A stretch of DNA of 64,000 bases from Nesterenkonia cremea (lineage in GTDB: Bacteria > Actinomycetota > Actinomycetes > Actinomycetales > Micrococcaceae), in assembly GCF_014642675.1 (NCBI RefSeq), contig NZ_BMIS01000007.1, positions 104,381 to 168,380 on the forward strand. Direction: 5' to 3'. The notes beneath the pieces were generated by a model that was not told the DNA's origin, ran no database searches, and saw only the letters and a list, made by a program, of their open reading frames with translations. The stretch's first letter is position 1. The number at the start of each line of letters is the position of its first letter. Both the position numbers and the translations under genes were made by a program. Shown here piece by piece: positions 36,231 to 48,396 of the stretch.

Positions 36231-36340
36231 ATCGTCTCTCTCGTTCTACCAAGCGCTTCTCTGTCTACCTGCCCCGATCTGCAGGGGTAAAGCGAGATAT
36301 GCTTGGTAAAGCGCGGGTTTGGCAGGGTTGGGTGGGCGTT

Positions 36341-39244
<2,904 letters not shown>

Positions 39245-39294
39245 GGGGGAACCTTCCGGGAGCGTAGCCGTTGCTGGGTGTCCCTCCCCCACTC

Positions 39295-39512
39295 TGTAGA
39301 AGACCTGAGAGTTTCACCGCCGACCACCCTGCTGATCAGGGCGGAGGCGGCTTGCACCTTGGGTGAGCAGGCGTCCTGGCAGAAGGACGCCCGGCTGCTT
39401 TCCAGAGTCGCCACCCCTGCGCGGTACAGGTGCCTGAGAGATTCCCGGGGAGGATATTGCTCCTTCGGCGCCGGCGAGCGCATAGGCCCGCCGAACTCTC
39501 CCGCACAGGGGA
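39295..39512 (-). promoter_or_regulatory. Tandem glycine riboswitch
   Basis: Read on the minus strand, the first aptamer has CGGGAGAGTTCGGC, GGCGCCGAAGGAGCAA and ATCTCTCAGGCACC. The second has GACTCTGGAAAGC, GCTCACCCAAGGTGCAAGCC and AAACTCTCAGGTC. The short linker between them is typical. Downstream, TGGGGGA (39285-39291, minus strand) can pair with TCCCCCA (39244-39250), which includes the first base of the gcvP start codon, so control of translation start is plausible. Glycine should turn on gcvPT. Confidence 0.92.
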
Positions 39513-39616
39513 CGTGGCGTATGGAGTTGTGGTCGCGTTCACGCGATGCCGCCAGTCTATCCGAGCACGGGTTACGCAGGAATGACATCGGGCCGATGCT
39601 CTCTGATGCATCTGCG

Positions 39617-39684
39617 TCCCTTGACCAGGGATATCTGACCCCTCCGGAGGCCGATTTCGGGGCCAGCTGTCCCTGGAAGAGGGA
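39617..39684. promoter_or_regulatory. Two TCCCT-N5-AGGGA dyads between gcvP and gltS-like gene
   Basis: The same dyad occurs at 39617-39631 and 39670-39684. Their centres are 53 bp apart, about five helical turns, so both would face the same side of the DNA. They lie 125-190 nt upstream of the symporter start and 105-170 nt upstream of the riboswitch. This looks like a paired operator for one regulator, which is unknown. Confidence 0.5.
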
Positions 39685-39809
39685 CGCCGATAGGCGGTCG
39701 GGAGGTCGCTGGTGCTGTGATCCAGGCTTCACCCTCTAGACTGTCCCGCGGCCCCCGGCCCGGGGTGCTTGTGAAGAATGTCCCGTGACCCGGGAGAGAA
39801 GGTTCCTCT

Positions 39810-41288
39810 ATGAGTCCCGATTCAGTCGGTTTCGCCGTCGTGCTGCTGGCGGCTGTCATGCTGCTCGGCAAGTACCTGCGCGTGAAGGTTCCCGCCATCC
39901 AGAAGCTGCTGCTGCCCAGCGCCATCGTGGCCGGCTTCCTGGGTCTGCTGGTCGGCCCCGAAGTCCTGGGCCGGCTGGGCGGAACGATGGGCTGGGACTG
40001 GCTGCAGAACGGCGGCCTCTTCACCGATGAGATCTACGAGGTCTGGGGCATGCTGCCCGGGCTGCTGATCTCCGTGGTCTTCGCGACCCTCTTCCTGGGC
40101 GCGCGCATCCCCTCCCCCAAGCGTGCCGCCAAGCTGGTGGGGCCTCAGCTGTCGGTGGGCGTGGCCTACGGCTCCGGTCAGTACGTGGTGGGCATCCTGC
40201 TCGCACTGCTGGTGCTGGCCCCTGTCTTCGGAGTGGACCCGCTCCTCGGCGCGCTGATCGAGATCGCCTTCGAGGGCGGCCACGGCACCGCCGCCGGCAT
40301 GCAGCCCGCCTTTGACGACATGGGCATCCCAGAGGCAACCGACCTGGCAGTTGCCATGGCCACTGTGGGCCTGGTCTCGGCCATCCTGATCGGCATCGCC
40401 GTGATCAACTGGGGCGTGCGCACCGGTCGCACCCAGGTCATCAAGAACGTCTCCGAGCAGTCCGACTCCGAGCTGCGCGGCCTCTACTCCGATGATGAGA
40501 CCGTCCACACCGGACGCATGACCGCCCGTCCTTCCTCCATCGAGCCGCTGACCCTGCACGTGGCCGTGGTGGGCCTGGCCATCATCCTGGGCTGGCTCAT
40601 CCTGGAGGGCCTGATCTGGGTGGAGGACCAGCTCTGGGGCCAGCCCGGCTCTGTGTGGCCCGGTGCCGACGGTGAGGGCCTGACCCTGCTGGGCTACGTC
40701 CCGCTGTTCCCGCTGGCGATGATCGGTGGCGTGCTCATCCAGATCCTGTTGGACCGCACCGGCAACTCCCACCTGCTGGACCACGAGACCATGAAGCGCA
40801 TCCAGGGCCTGGCCCTGGACATCCTGGTGGTGGCCGCCCTGGCCACCATCTCCCTGACGGTGATCGCCGACTACTGGCAGACCTTCCTGATCCTCTCCGT
40901 CGCCGGCGTCGCCTTCTCCACGTTCATGCTGCTCTACTTCACCCCGCGCATCATCCCGGCCTTCTGGCTGGAGCGCGGCATCGCCGACTTCGGCCAGTCC
41001 ATGGGCGTGACCGCCACCGGGCTGGCGCTGCTGCGCGTGGCCGATCCGGACGACAAGTCCCCGGCCCTGGAGGCCTTCGGCTATAAGCAGCTGTTCTTCG
41101 AGCCGTTCTTCGGCGGCGGACTCATCACCGCGGTCTCCATCCCGATCATGTTCGCCACCGGCAGCGTCATGTGGATCCTGATCCCGATGGCGGTGCTGTT
41201 CGTGATCTCGCTGACCTCGGGCATGATCTACCACCGCGGCGTGAAGTCCGGGAAGTGGACCGATCCGGCGGCCGAGGCGAAGGTCTGA
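39810..41288 (+). CDS. gltS: GltS-type sodium/glutamate symporter
   Basis: The 492-residue polytopic protein has two related halves with the GltS signatures LLLPSAIVAGFLGLLVGPE, PGLLISVVFATLFLG, IEIAFEGGHGTAAGMQPAF and the mirrored C-terminal ERGIADFGQSMGVTATGLALLRVADP. It probably imports glutamate or a similar anion with sodium. The glycine-cleavage operon diverges from it. RBS GAGAGAAGG lies before the ATG. The real substrate could be another dicarboxylate. Confidence 0.85.
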   Translation: MSPDSVGFAVVLLAAVMLLGKYLRVKVPAIQKLLLPSAIVAGFLGLLVGPEVLGRLGGTMGWDWLQNGGLFTDEIYEVWGMLPGLLISVVFATLFLGARIPSPKRAAKLVGPQLSVGVAYGSGQYVVGILLALLVLAPVFGVDPLLGALIEIAFEGGHGTAAGMQPAFDDMGIPEATDLAVAMATVGLVSAILIGIAVINWGVRTGRTQVIKNVSEQSDSELRGLYSDDETVHTGRMTARPSSIEPLTLHVAVVGLAIILGWLILEGLIWVEDQLWGQPGSVWPGADGEGLTLLGYVPLFPLAMIGGVLIQILLDRTGNSHLLDHETMKRIQGLALDILVVAALATISLTVIADYWQTFLILSVAGVAFSTFMLLYFTPRIIPAFWLERGIADFGQSMGVTATGLALLRVADPDDKSPALEAFGYKQLFFEPFFGGGLITAVSIPIMFATGSVMWILIPMAVLFVISLTSGMIYHRGVKSGKWTDPAAEAKV

Positions 41289-42513
41289 GCCTGCCCAGCT
41301 GAACCCGCTGGCCCGACCCGTTGTCAGCGAGGCCCATCTTCAGCTGCGGGCCAGCTCCCAGACCGGCTTCGAAGGCCTGGATGCCCAGAGCGACGTCGGG
41401 GGCGGTCACATGCTCATCAGGGTGATGGGAGATCCCGCCAGTGCAGCGGATGAACAGCATACCGATCTCAGTGACCTCGGACATCGCGACCCCATCGTGG
41501 CCGGCCCGCGAGTAGGTGTGCAGCGGGTCCTCCGCGCCGGCGTCGTCGGTGGTGGAGATGGCGGCGGCGATGACCTTCTGCAGGGGGGCTGAGCATTCCA
41601 CTGCGGGAGCACGCAGGAACTCCTCCACAGTCAGCCGCAGCCCCCTGGCCTCGGCCAGCTCGTGGAGCCGGGCACTCATCTCCTCCCAGGCGGCCTCCCG
41701 CGGGGCATCGGCCGGTGCGCGCAGGTCGATGCTGAAGACCACCTCGCGCGGGATGACGTTGACCGCTCCCGGTGCGGCCTCGATCTGACCGACGGTTGCC
41801 ACCACCTCCCGACGCCGGCCGATCTCCTCCACGGCCGCGATCATCTCCGCGGCACCCACCAGGGCGTCGCGGCGGTGGTGATACGCAGTGCCGCCGGCAT
41901 GTCGGGCCTCCCCGGTGACGGTCAGGGTGAAACAGCGCTCCCCCACGATGGAGGTCACCACGCCCAGGGCGCGGCCGGCCTCCTCCAGCTGGGTGCTCTG
42001 CTCGATATGGGCCTCGAGGTAGCCGCGGATCTCCTCCGGGGCGCGAGCGGCCTCGCCGATGCGCGTCGGGTCCAGACCGAAGGACTCGAAGGCCTCGCGC
42101 AGCGTGAGCCCCTGGTCATCGGTGTGCTCCCACCAGTCCTGCTGCCAGGCCCCCGCCATGGCGTAGGAGGTGAACAGCCCGCTGCCGAAGCGGCTGCCCT
42201 CCTCATCGGCGAAGGCCACCACCTCCACAGCGAAGGGCAGCTGATCGCGGTGCGGGGCCAGCCGGTGGATGACCTCCAGGGCCATGATCACACCCAGCGG
42301 CCCGTCATAGCGGCCGGCACCGGGCACCGAGTCCAGATGCGAGCCCAGGAGCAGCGCGGGCAGACCGGGCTCCCGGCCCTCCATCCTGCCGATCAGCGTG
42401 CCTGCGGCGTCGATGCGGGTGCTCAGTCCGGCCTCCTGCATCCAAGAGGCGGCCAGATCGTTCTGCCGGTGGTGCTCCTCGGAGAGGTAGGTTCGCAGGA
42501 TCCCGCCCTCCAT
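41167..42513 (-). CDS. M20-type amidohydrolase/carbamoylase (both ends abnormal)
   Basis: This is a hydantoinase/carbamoylase or allantoate-amidohydrolase family enzyme. Metal and active-site motifs are intact: GSHLDSVPGAGRYDGPLGV, FADEEGSRFGSGLFTS, the HIEQ motif and SRAGHDGVAMSEV. The ends are odd. Homology (TDPSAARALSRCDELAGIT) continues 21 codons upstream of the first ATG to an ATA at 42574-42576. At the 3' end the frame runs 122 nt into the opposite gene, while a one-base shift near 41360 would give VWELARS and a stop at 41340-41342, before the convergent gene's end. A frameshift plus a start mutation is likely. Confidence 0.75.
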   Translation of the reverse strand: MEGGILRTYLSEEHHRQNDLAASWMQEAGLSTRIDAAGTLIGRMEGREPGLPALLLGSHLDSVPGAGRYDGPLGVIMALEVIHRLAPHRDQLPFAVEVVAFADEEGSRFGSGLFTSYAMAGAWQQDWWEHTDDQGLTLREAFESFGLDPTRIGEAARAPEEIRGYLEAHIEQSTQLEEAGRALGVVTSIVGERCFTLTVTGEARHAGGTAYHHRRDALVGAAEMIAAVEEIGRRREVVATVGQIEAAPGAVNVIPREVVFSIDLRAPADAPREAAWEEMSARLHELAEARGLRLTVEEFLRAPAVECSAPLQKVIAAAISTTDDAGAEDPLHTYSRAGHDGVAMSEVTEIGMLFIRCTGGISHHPDEHVTAPDVALGIQAFEAGLGAGPQLKMGLADNGSGQRVQLGRLRPSPRPPDRSTSRTSRRGGRSCPRSARSRTAPPSGSGST

Positions 42514-42636
42514 GGAGGTGATGCCTGCCAGCTCATCGCAGCGGCTCAGGGCGCGGGCGGCGGAGGGGTCGGTTATGCTGGAGCGGGTCCTTTCTGGAAC
42601 ATGGATGTCGGATGGTGCGCGGCCGGCGTCGGGGGC

Positions 42637-44064
42637 TCAGGAGTACTGGATCAGCGCCGCCACGGTGACCAGCAGGGCACCGGTGGTCAGCCAGATCAGC
42701 AGCAGCGGCCAGATGAACCGGAACCACTTCTGCAGGGCGATGCCGGCCACGGCAAGCGATCCCATCAGGGAGGTCTGCATGGGGTTGATGATGTTGGTCA
42801 TGCCGTCGCCCAGCTGGAAGGCCAGCACGCCAGTCTGGCGCTCCAGGCCCAGGACGTCAGTCATCGGGGCGATGATCGGCATGGTCACCGTGGCCTGGCC
42901 GGAGCCGGAGGCGATGACCAGGTTGAACAGCGCCTGGAAGATGAAGATGCCCACGATCTGCACCGGGCCGGGCAGGGCCTCGATGGCGGTGGCCGCACCG
43001 TCGGCGATGGTGTCCACCACGGCCCCATCCTCCAGGACCACGATGATGGCGCGGGCGAAGCCGATGATCAGCGCACCCATGATCATGCCCTGGGCGCCCT
43101 TGACGAACTCCTCGGCCGAGCGGCTGGGGCCGTAGCCGCAGACGAAGCCGGCCACGATGCCTACGCCGAAGAACACCGCGGACATCTCCATCAGGTACCA
43201 GTCGTGGACGTTGATGCCCCAGAGCAGCAGGGCGATGCCGCCCACCAGCGTGGCCACGGCAAGGATGTGGCGGACCTGGATCTTCTGCTCCAGCAGCTCC
43301 TGGGCGTCCTCGCCGGCCTGCATCTGCTCCAGCTCGGCCACGATGCTCTTGGCCGGGTCCAGCTTCACCTTCCGCGCGTAGCGGATGAGCCAGAGACTGG
43401 TGACGGTGATCAGCACCAGCAGCACCAGGAAGCGGAAGCCGGCGCCGGAGAAGATCGGGACATCGGCGATGGCCTGGGCCACGCCCACGTTGAAGGGGTT
43501 GAAGATGCCGGAGGTGAAGCCGATGGTGGTGCCCAGCAGGACCATGGCCGTGCCCACCATGGCGTCATAGCCCAGGGCGCGGGCCACCAGGATGCCCAGC
43601 GGCACGAAGATCAGCGTCTCCTCGCTCATGCCCATGGTGAAGCCGGGGATGGAGAGGGTCAGCAGGAAGGCCGGAATCACCAGCACCGGGGAGCGGCCGA
43701 AGCCCTTGGCCATGCGCCCGGTGAGGCTGTGGATGGCTCCGCTGGACATGATGATCTGGAAGGCGCCGCCCAGGATCAGGATGAAGAAGATGATGTCGGC
43801 GGCCTCGACGAAGCCCTCGACGATCGCCATGGGGAAGAACAGCGGGTTGAACGGTGAGGATTCGACCTGCTCGTAGGAGCCCGGGACCACCACCTCGCGG
43901 CCGGAGTCCGGGTCCTCGGCGCGGTCGAAGTGGCCCGCCGGGATGAGGTAGGTCAGGGCTGCCGCCACCAGGGTGATGATGATCAGCAGGACGTAGGTGT
44001 GCGGGAAGCGCAGGAACCGACGGACCCCCTTCCGCTCCGGCTCTGCGTTCGTCACTGTGCTCAT
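42637..44064 (-). CDS. YfcC-family membrane transporter
   Basis: The 475-residue protein has about 12 helices and the features of YfcC/C4-dicarboxylate carrier-like transporters: FPHTYVLLIIITLVAAALTYLIPAGHFDR, FFPMAIVEGFVEAADIIFFILILGGAF, SIPGFTMGMSEETLIFVPL, GIFNPFNVGVAQ and the mirrored SGSGQATVTMPIIAPMTDVLG. It probably imports a small carboxylate or peptide. The adjacent amidohydrolase gene, read in the same direction 124 nt downstream, suggests it supplies that enzyme. AGGAG precedes ATG 44064. Confidence 0.85.
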   Translation of the reverse strand: MSTVTNAEPERKGVRRFLRFPHTYVLLIIITLVAAALTYLIPAGHFDRAEDPDSGREVVVPGSYEQVESSPFNPLFFPMAIVEGFVEAADIIFFILILGGAFQIIMSSGAIHSLTGRMAKGFGRSPVLVIPAFLLTLSIPGFTMGMSEETLIFVPLGILVARALGYDAMVGTAMVLLGTTIGFTSGIFNPFNVGVAQAIADVPIFSGAGFRFLVLLVLITVTSLWLIRYARKVKLDPAKSIVAELEQMQAGEDAQELLEQKIQVRHILAVATLVGGIALLLWGINVHDWYLMEMSAVFFGVGIVAGFVCGYGPSRSAEEFVKGAQGMIMGALIIGFARAIIVVLEDGAVVDTIADGAATAIEALPGPVQIVGIFIFQALFNLVIASGSGQATVTMPIIAPMTDVLGLERQTGVLAFQLGDGMTNIINPMQTSLMGSLAVAGIALQKWFRFIWPLLLIWLTTGALLVTVAALIQYS

Positions 44065-44438
44065 ATGGGTACTCCTGTGCGAGTGGTCAGGCGATGCGTT
44101 GGCGTTGAACCTACTGTGCCTGGTCACCGGCGGCAATGGGAGAAACATCCAGCCCGGAGTGTGGGACTGCAGAACTGCTCGGACCGGCGGGCAGGACCGA
44201 GCTTCACCTGCGCCTCAGAGTGGTGCCTCCTGCAGATCTGCCGCGCCCTGGAGGCAGCTGCGCGCCAGATGCGTTCCCTGGTACCCCGGTGAGACGGGGC
44301 GGGGAGGTGATCCGACGGTGATCAGATGTTTTCGCAGGCGAAACTGCGCAGAAACGTCCTCAGTGGGCGGCGTCGGTGTTTGTAGGCTGGTGGCACAGAT
44401 CGACAGCACAGGTACGCCGGAGGGGGCCAGATCCTGCC
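44065..44438. other. Gene-free stretch with one palindrome
   Basis: No supported gene lies here. A palindrome TTTCGC-AG-GCGAAA occupies 44330-44343, about 45 nt upstream of a TAGGCT -10 box at 44388-44393 that may drive the Smr gene. Confidence 0.5.
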
Positions 44439-44696
44439 ATGTCCAAGCGACTCACACTCGACCTGCACGACATCTACAACAAGAGCCGCGACATCGACCG
44501 CGCGCTGGCCGAGATCATCGACGAGGCCGAGCGGACCAAGGTCAAGACCGTGGAGATCATCCCGGGCAAGGGCAGCGGTCAGCTGAAGAAACGGGTGCTG
44601 CGATTCCTGGACCGCAGGGACATCAAGGCCCGGTACCACCGCGTGGAGAAGGACAGCAAGAACTTCGGGCGGCTGTTCGTGCACTTCAAGCACTGA
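44439..44696 (+). CDS. Small Smr-domain protein
   Basis: The 85-residue protein is essentially one Smr domain, the nuclease/ligand domain found at the C-terminus of MutS2. It has LTLDLHDIYNKSRDIDRALAEIIDEAE, then VEIIPGKGSGQLKKRVLRFL with the GKGxG motif and a C-terminal VHFKH. The LDLH motif carries the likely catalytic residues. No MutS core is present. GGAGGGGG precedes the ATG. Confidence 0.9.
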   Translation: MSKRLTLDLHDIYNKSRDIDRALAEIIDEAERTKVKTVEIIPGKGSGQLKKRVLRFLDRRDIKARYHRVEKDSKNFGRLFVHFKH

Positions 44697-44724
44697 GCGG
44701 ACCGGGCTCTGGGCGACCCGCTTC

Positions 44725-45633
44725 CTACCCGCCGACCTGCTCCGGGCGCAGCGCCTCGATGATCTTCTGCCGGTCCCTTCGGCCCCAGGCGGTGGGCAGC
44801 AGCGCGTAGACGTGCACCTCACCCTTGCGCTCATAGAAGTCGATCGCCACGCCCGCGGCCTCTGCGGCCTGGTGCAGCAGCTGGGTGTCCGGCTGGAGGA
44901 TGTCCCGGGTGCCGATGAACACGGACAGCGGCCCCAGTCCGCTGAGGTCTCCATAGAGCGGGCTCACTCGGGGGTCGGTGACCTCCAGGGAATCGCGCCA
45001 GAGTTCGCTGAAGTGCCGGCCGCCGGGCCGAGCCAGCCAGGGGTCGCTGGGCTGGACCAGGTCGATGCGCGGATTGCTCCAGGTCAGGTCCAGCGCCGGG
45101 GAGAGCAGCACGGTCCGCGGCAGCACGATGCCGGCATCGCGCAGCTGCAGAGCGGCCGAGAGTGCGATCTGCCCGCCGGCGGAGTCGCCGAAGAGCCGCG
45201 TCTCCGCTCCCCTGTCCACACTCTCGCGGACCAGGGCGACGACGCCGTCCACCACCTGTTCCGCGGTGCCCCGCGGGGCCAGCGGGTAGATCGGCACGGT
45301 GACCGTGGTGGCGTTCTCCGCGGCGATGCTGGCGGCCAGCTGCCAATGCGGCGCGACGATCTCATTGACCCAGCCGCCGCCGTGGACGAAGACGGTGCTG
45401 CCCTGCGGCTCGCCCCCGGCGGCCCGGGGCGTGATCGTGTAGACGGGCCAGCCGCGGATCTCCTCGCGGGTGATGCTGACCTCGGCGCGCAGCCGCTTGG
45501 GCGGGGCGAAGGAGCGTGGGCGCAGCACTCGGTCCTCCACGCGCTGCTCGGCGGCCTCGCGGTCCCAGAAGACCTTATTGCGCCCGGTGAGCTTCAGGAT
45601 CGCCGGAACGGCCCGCTGCGGGAGTGTGACCAT
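44725..45633 (-). CDS. Alpha/beta hydrolase, HSL-type esterase
   Basis: The 302-residue enzyme has the oxyanion motif FVHGGGWVNE, the nucleophile motif GDSAGGQIALSAAL, the Asp in IGTRDILQPD and the final His in EVHVYALLP. These fit the hormone-sensitive-lipase (fold-3) esterases. The ATG at 45633 overlaps the stop of the DUF368 gene, so they form an operon. An upstream extension would run inside that gene. Confidence 0.92.
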   Translation of the reverse strand: MVTLPQRAVPAILKLTGRNKVFWDREAAEQRVEDRVLRPRSFAPPKRLRAEVSITREEIRGWPVYTITPRAAGGEPQGSTVFVHGGGWVNEIVAPHWQLAASIAAENATTVTVPIYPLAPRGTAEQVVDGVVALVRESVDRGAETRLFGDSAGGQIALSAALQLRDAGIVLPRTVLLSPALDLTWSNPRIDLVQPSDPWLARPGGRHFSELWRDSLEVTDPRVSPLYGDLSGLGPLSVFIGTRDILQPDTQLLHQAAEAAGVAIDFYERKGEVHVYALLPTAWGRRDRQKIIEALRPEQVGG

Positions 45634-46574
45634 CAGTGGGCGACGTCGGCATCGCGCTGCTGCTTCTTCACCAGACGGGCGTCCACGACCACCAGAGCCG
45701 CGACCACTACCAAGCCGGCCAGGCCGAGCCCCAGGGCGGTGGGCCACTCGGGGCCGACGGCCTGGAGCGTGCGGTCCTCGTCCTGCCAGGGCCAGAGCAC
45801 GCGCAGGGCGCCCACCATGACGCCGGTCAGCACGATCAGGGTGAGCTTATGGTGGTGGGCCAGCAGCCAGCGCAGGGCCTTCACGATCATGATGCCGCCG
45901 ATCAGCATGCCCGCCGCGAAGAGGCCCAGATAGCCGAAGTCGCGCTCGGAGACGGCGTTCATCGTGGGCTCGTAGAGACCGAAGGTCAGCAGCAGGAAGG
46001 AGCCGGAGAGTCCCGGCAGCATCAGCGCGGAGACGGCGACGGCCGCCGCGGGAATGATGGTCAGCGCGCTGGCCTCCACATCGGTGGGCGGCAGCGAGAC
46101 CAGCCAGAAGGTGAGCACGGCGGCCACGATGCCGGCCAGGACGTGCTTGCCCCCAACCTTGCCGGCCATGCGCAGCGGAACAGCCAGGGAGGCCAGGACC
46201 ATGCCGAAGAAGGCCGCGCGGGTCAGCTCGGGATGGTTCTCCACGGCAATGGAGATGGGGCCGGCGACGGTGAAGACCGCCAGCGCCATGCCGATCACCA
46301 CCGGCAGGACGACCCGCCAACGGACCTCGGCCAGGTGCGCCTTGGCACCGCTGACGCGGTCGGGGCCGGTGATCAGCGTGCGCAGCGCCGAGACCATATG
46401 GGAGGCCGAGGCGATCAGCTGCTCATAGATGCCCACCACCAGGGCGACGGTGCCGCCGGAGACTCCCGGGACGGTCTCCACAATGCCGATGAGGCCGCCG
46501 CGGATGAGGTTTCCGGGCAGGGAGGTCTGACGTTCGCGGGGTTCCTGCTCAGCGGTTTCAGCCGGAGAAGACAT
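45633..46574 (-). CDS. DUF368 membrane protein (polyprenyl-phosphate translocase type)
   Basis: The 313-residue polytopic protein has the family motif GLIGIVETVPGVSGGTVALVVGIYEQLI near the N-terminus and its mirrored copy SALMLPGLSGSFLLLTFGLYEPTMNAV. DUF368 proteins (PopT) return undecaprenyl phosphate across the membrane. A DedA protein, another family with that role, is encoded at 19167-19793. GTG 46586 is an alternative start adding four residues. Confidence 0.88.
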   Translation of the reverse strand: MSSPAETAEQEPRERQTSLPGNLIRGGLIGIVETVPGVSGGTVALVVGIYEQLIASASHMVSALRTLITGPDRVSGAKAHLAEVRWRVVLPVVIGMALAVFTVAGPISIAVENHPELTRAAFFGMVLASLAVPLRMAGKVGGKHVLAGIVAAVLTFWLVSLPPTDVEASALTIIPAAAVAVSALMLPGLSGSFLLLTFGLYEPTMNAVSERDFGYLGLFAAGMLIGGIMIVKALRWLLAHHHKLTLIVLTGVMVGALRVLWPWQDEDRTLQAVGPEWPTALGLGLAGLVVVAALVVVDARLVKKQQRDADVAH

Positions 46575-46688
46575 AGGTGGCGGCACTTTCGCGACGGCGG
46601 TGGGGACACTCCAGGATAAACGCCCCAGCTGAGAGTCCGATGAGGGTGGGCTGGGGTCCGACGCCGGCGCGCTCAGTGTGTGCCGGGT

Positions 46689-47567
46689 TCAGCTGGAAGC
46701 CCGGGCGTGCGGGACCGGGCGCAGGCCGTTGCGGCCGTCCTTGCCCTGATAGGCCGCGGGCGCGGGCGACTCCCAGCTCAGCAGGACCTGCTCCTCCACG
46801 GAGAAGACCTCCACGCGCAGCGGGTGACAGTGTTCCAGCTGCTCTTGCGTGCTGGCGGCCTCCGGGCCCCACATATGCACGGAGAGATCGCCTCCCGGGC
46901 AGGTGGACAGGGCGCAGAGCAGATCGATCTCGGCGAAGAATTCGAAGTGGTCGGCCTGACGCCCCTCAGCGGCCGGACGAGCTGGGCAGGAGTCCATGAA
47001 GTACTCCCGGTTCTCGTTGAGGCCGGCGAACTGGAAGACGTTGAGCACATCGTGGACGTCGAACTCGGTGAGCCCATAGGGCTGCACGGCCCGGGTCAGA
47101 TTGGAGTGGCAGTGATGGTCGAAGTCGTAGCCGGCCAGCATGCGGTTCACATACGGGTCGCAGCGTGTGCCCAGCAGATCGTGGATGACCTCGGTGTCGG
47201 GGTGCTCAGCCAGGGAGTCGGCGATCACCGTGGCCATCGGCCGCAGATAGGGCAGCGTGGACCAGAAGCGGTCATAGGTGGTCATCGATGCCCGCTGCAG
47301 CTGGCGGGTCCGCGAGGCCCAGAAGCGTTCGCGCGGATTCTGCCGGCTCCACATGTTCAGGTCACCCACCTGCGGGCCCTCCACCGAGCTGATCCTCACC
47401 ACCGAGCCGGCCGGCACCTCCCAGGCCTGTCCGGAGCGCACCGGGATCTCGAACTCCTGGGTGAGCGTCCGGCCCGCAGCGGCCAGACGGTCATAGAAGG
47501 AGCGGTCCGCGTCCAGCGGACCTCCGGGCAGCGACTGGTATGCAGCAGGCTGGGCGTAGGTGTTCAT
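46689..47567 (-). CDS. DUF1989 urea carboxylase/amidolyase-associated protein
   Basis: The 292-residue protein matches the DUF1989 group that is encoded with urea carboxylase and 5-oxoprolinase genes: VPAGSVVRISSVEGPQVGDLNMW, the Cys motif GTRCDPYVNRML, DVHDVLNVFQFAGLNENREYFMD and the end SVHMWGPE. The reaction is unknown, although metal binding is likely from conserved Cys and His residues. The -10 box TAGGCT (47575-47580) stands 7 nt before the ATG, so it can be read alone from a leaderless mRNA. Confidence 0.85.
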   Translation of the reverse strand: MNTYAQPAAYQSLPGGPLDADRSFYDRLAAAGRTLTQEFEIPVRSGQAWEVPAGSVVRISSVEGPQVGDLNMWSRQNPRERFWASRTRQLQRASMTTYDRFWSTLPYLRPMATVIADSLAEHPDTEVIHDLLGTRCDPYVNRMLAGYDFDHHCHSNLTRAVQPYGLTEFDVHDVLNVFQFAGLNENREYFMDSCPARPAAEGRQADHFEFFAEIDLLCALSTCPGGDLSVHMWGPEAASTQEQLEHCHPLRVEVFSVEEQVLLSWESPAPAAYQGKDGRNGLRPVPHARASS

Positions 47568-47601
47568 GCACCTCAGCCTAGCGAGCCTGCGGACCGCGAC
47601 G

Positions 47602-48396
47602 TCACGGAACCTGGAGCTCGGCGTCGGGGAGGTCGGTGATCAGCATGTGGCCTGGGGCGTGGCTGATGGCCAGCTCCGGAGCAGACTCCATGACCGCGGC
47701 CTGAGGGGTCACACCGCAGGCCCAGAACACCGGGGTCCAGCCCTCCGGGATCTCCACGGCGTCACCGAAGTCCGGGGCGGAGAGGTCCTTGATCCCGATC
47801 TCCTCCGGGGAGCCGATATGCACCGGGGCGCCGTGGACTCCCGGATAGCGGGAGGTGATCCGGACGGCGTCGGCGATCCGGTCCGCCGGCAGCGGCCGCA
47901 TGGAGACCACCATGGGGCCGGACAGCGCGCCGGCGGGCCGGCAGCGGATGGAGGTCTTATACATGGGCACGTTCACGCCCTGGTCCATGTGAGCCATGGG
48001 GACGCCCGCGGCCAGCAACGGGGTCTCGAAGGTGAAGCTGCAACCGATCAGGAAGGCCACGAGGTCCTCGCGCCAATGCTCCAGGACGTCCTGCGGCTCG
48101 GCCACCAGCTGGCCCTCACGGTAGAGCCGGTAGGCGGGCAGATCGGTGCGGATGTCGCCGCCGGCCAGCAGCTCCGACTCCACCTGACCGGCCTCCAGCA
48201 CACCGAGCACCGGGCAGGACCTGGGGTTGCGCTGGGCAAAGAGCAGCATGTCGAAGGCCAGCTCCTACGGCACCGCCAGCAGGTTCGCTTGGGCATAGCC
48301 GGGACTGAAGCCACTGGTGGGCCGGCGCAGGCCCGCCCGGAACTGCTCACGGGCCGCGGCGGGGGCCAGGTCATGCTCCGGGGCGCTCATACTCAT
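47602..48396 (-). pseudogene. D-glutamate cyclase family (DUF1445) gene with in-frame amber codon
   Basis: The full frame begins at ATG 48396, on the stop of the transporter gene, and reads MSMSAPEHDLAPAAAREQFR with the family N-terminus. Codon 44 is TAG (48265-48267) between LLAVP and [13 protein letters not shown]. The frame then continues to 47602 with [42 protein letters not shown] and ACGVTPQ, all typical of DUF1445. Related proteins interconvert D-glutamate and 5-oxo-D-proline. The remainder could be translated only by readthrough or re-initiation at ATG 48249. A CAG to TAG change is the simplest explanation. Confidence 0.8.

Noticed and set aside
36248..36310. ACCAAGC/GCTTGGT pair between gcvP and gcvT
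   Set aside because: Short arms in a gap within one operon; may only be chance or a weak processing stem.
41662..43857. 731-codon frame opposite the M20 and YfcC genes
   Set aside because: His/Gly/Asp-rich shadow frame that crosses two real genes on the other strand.
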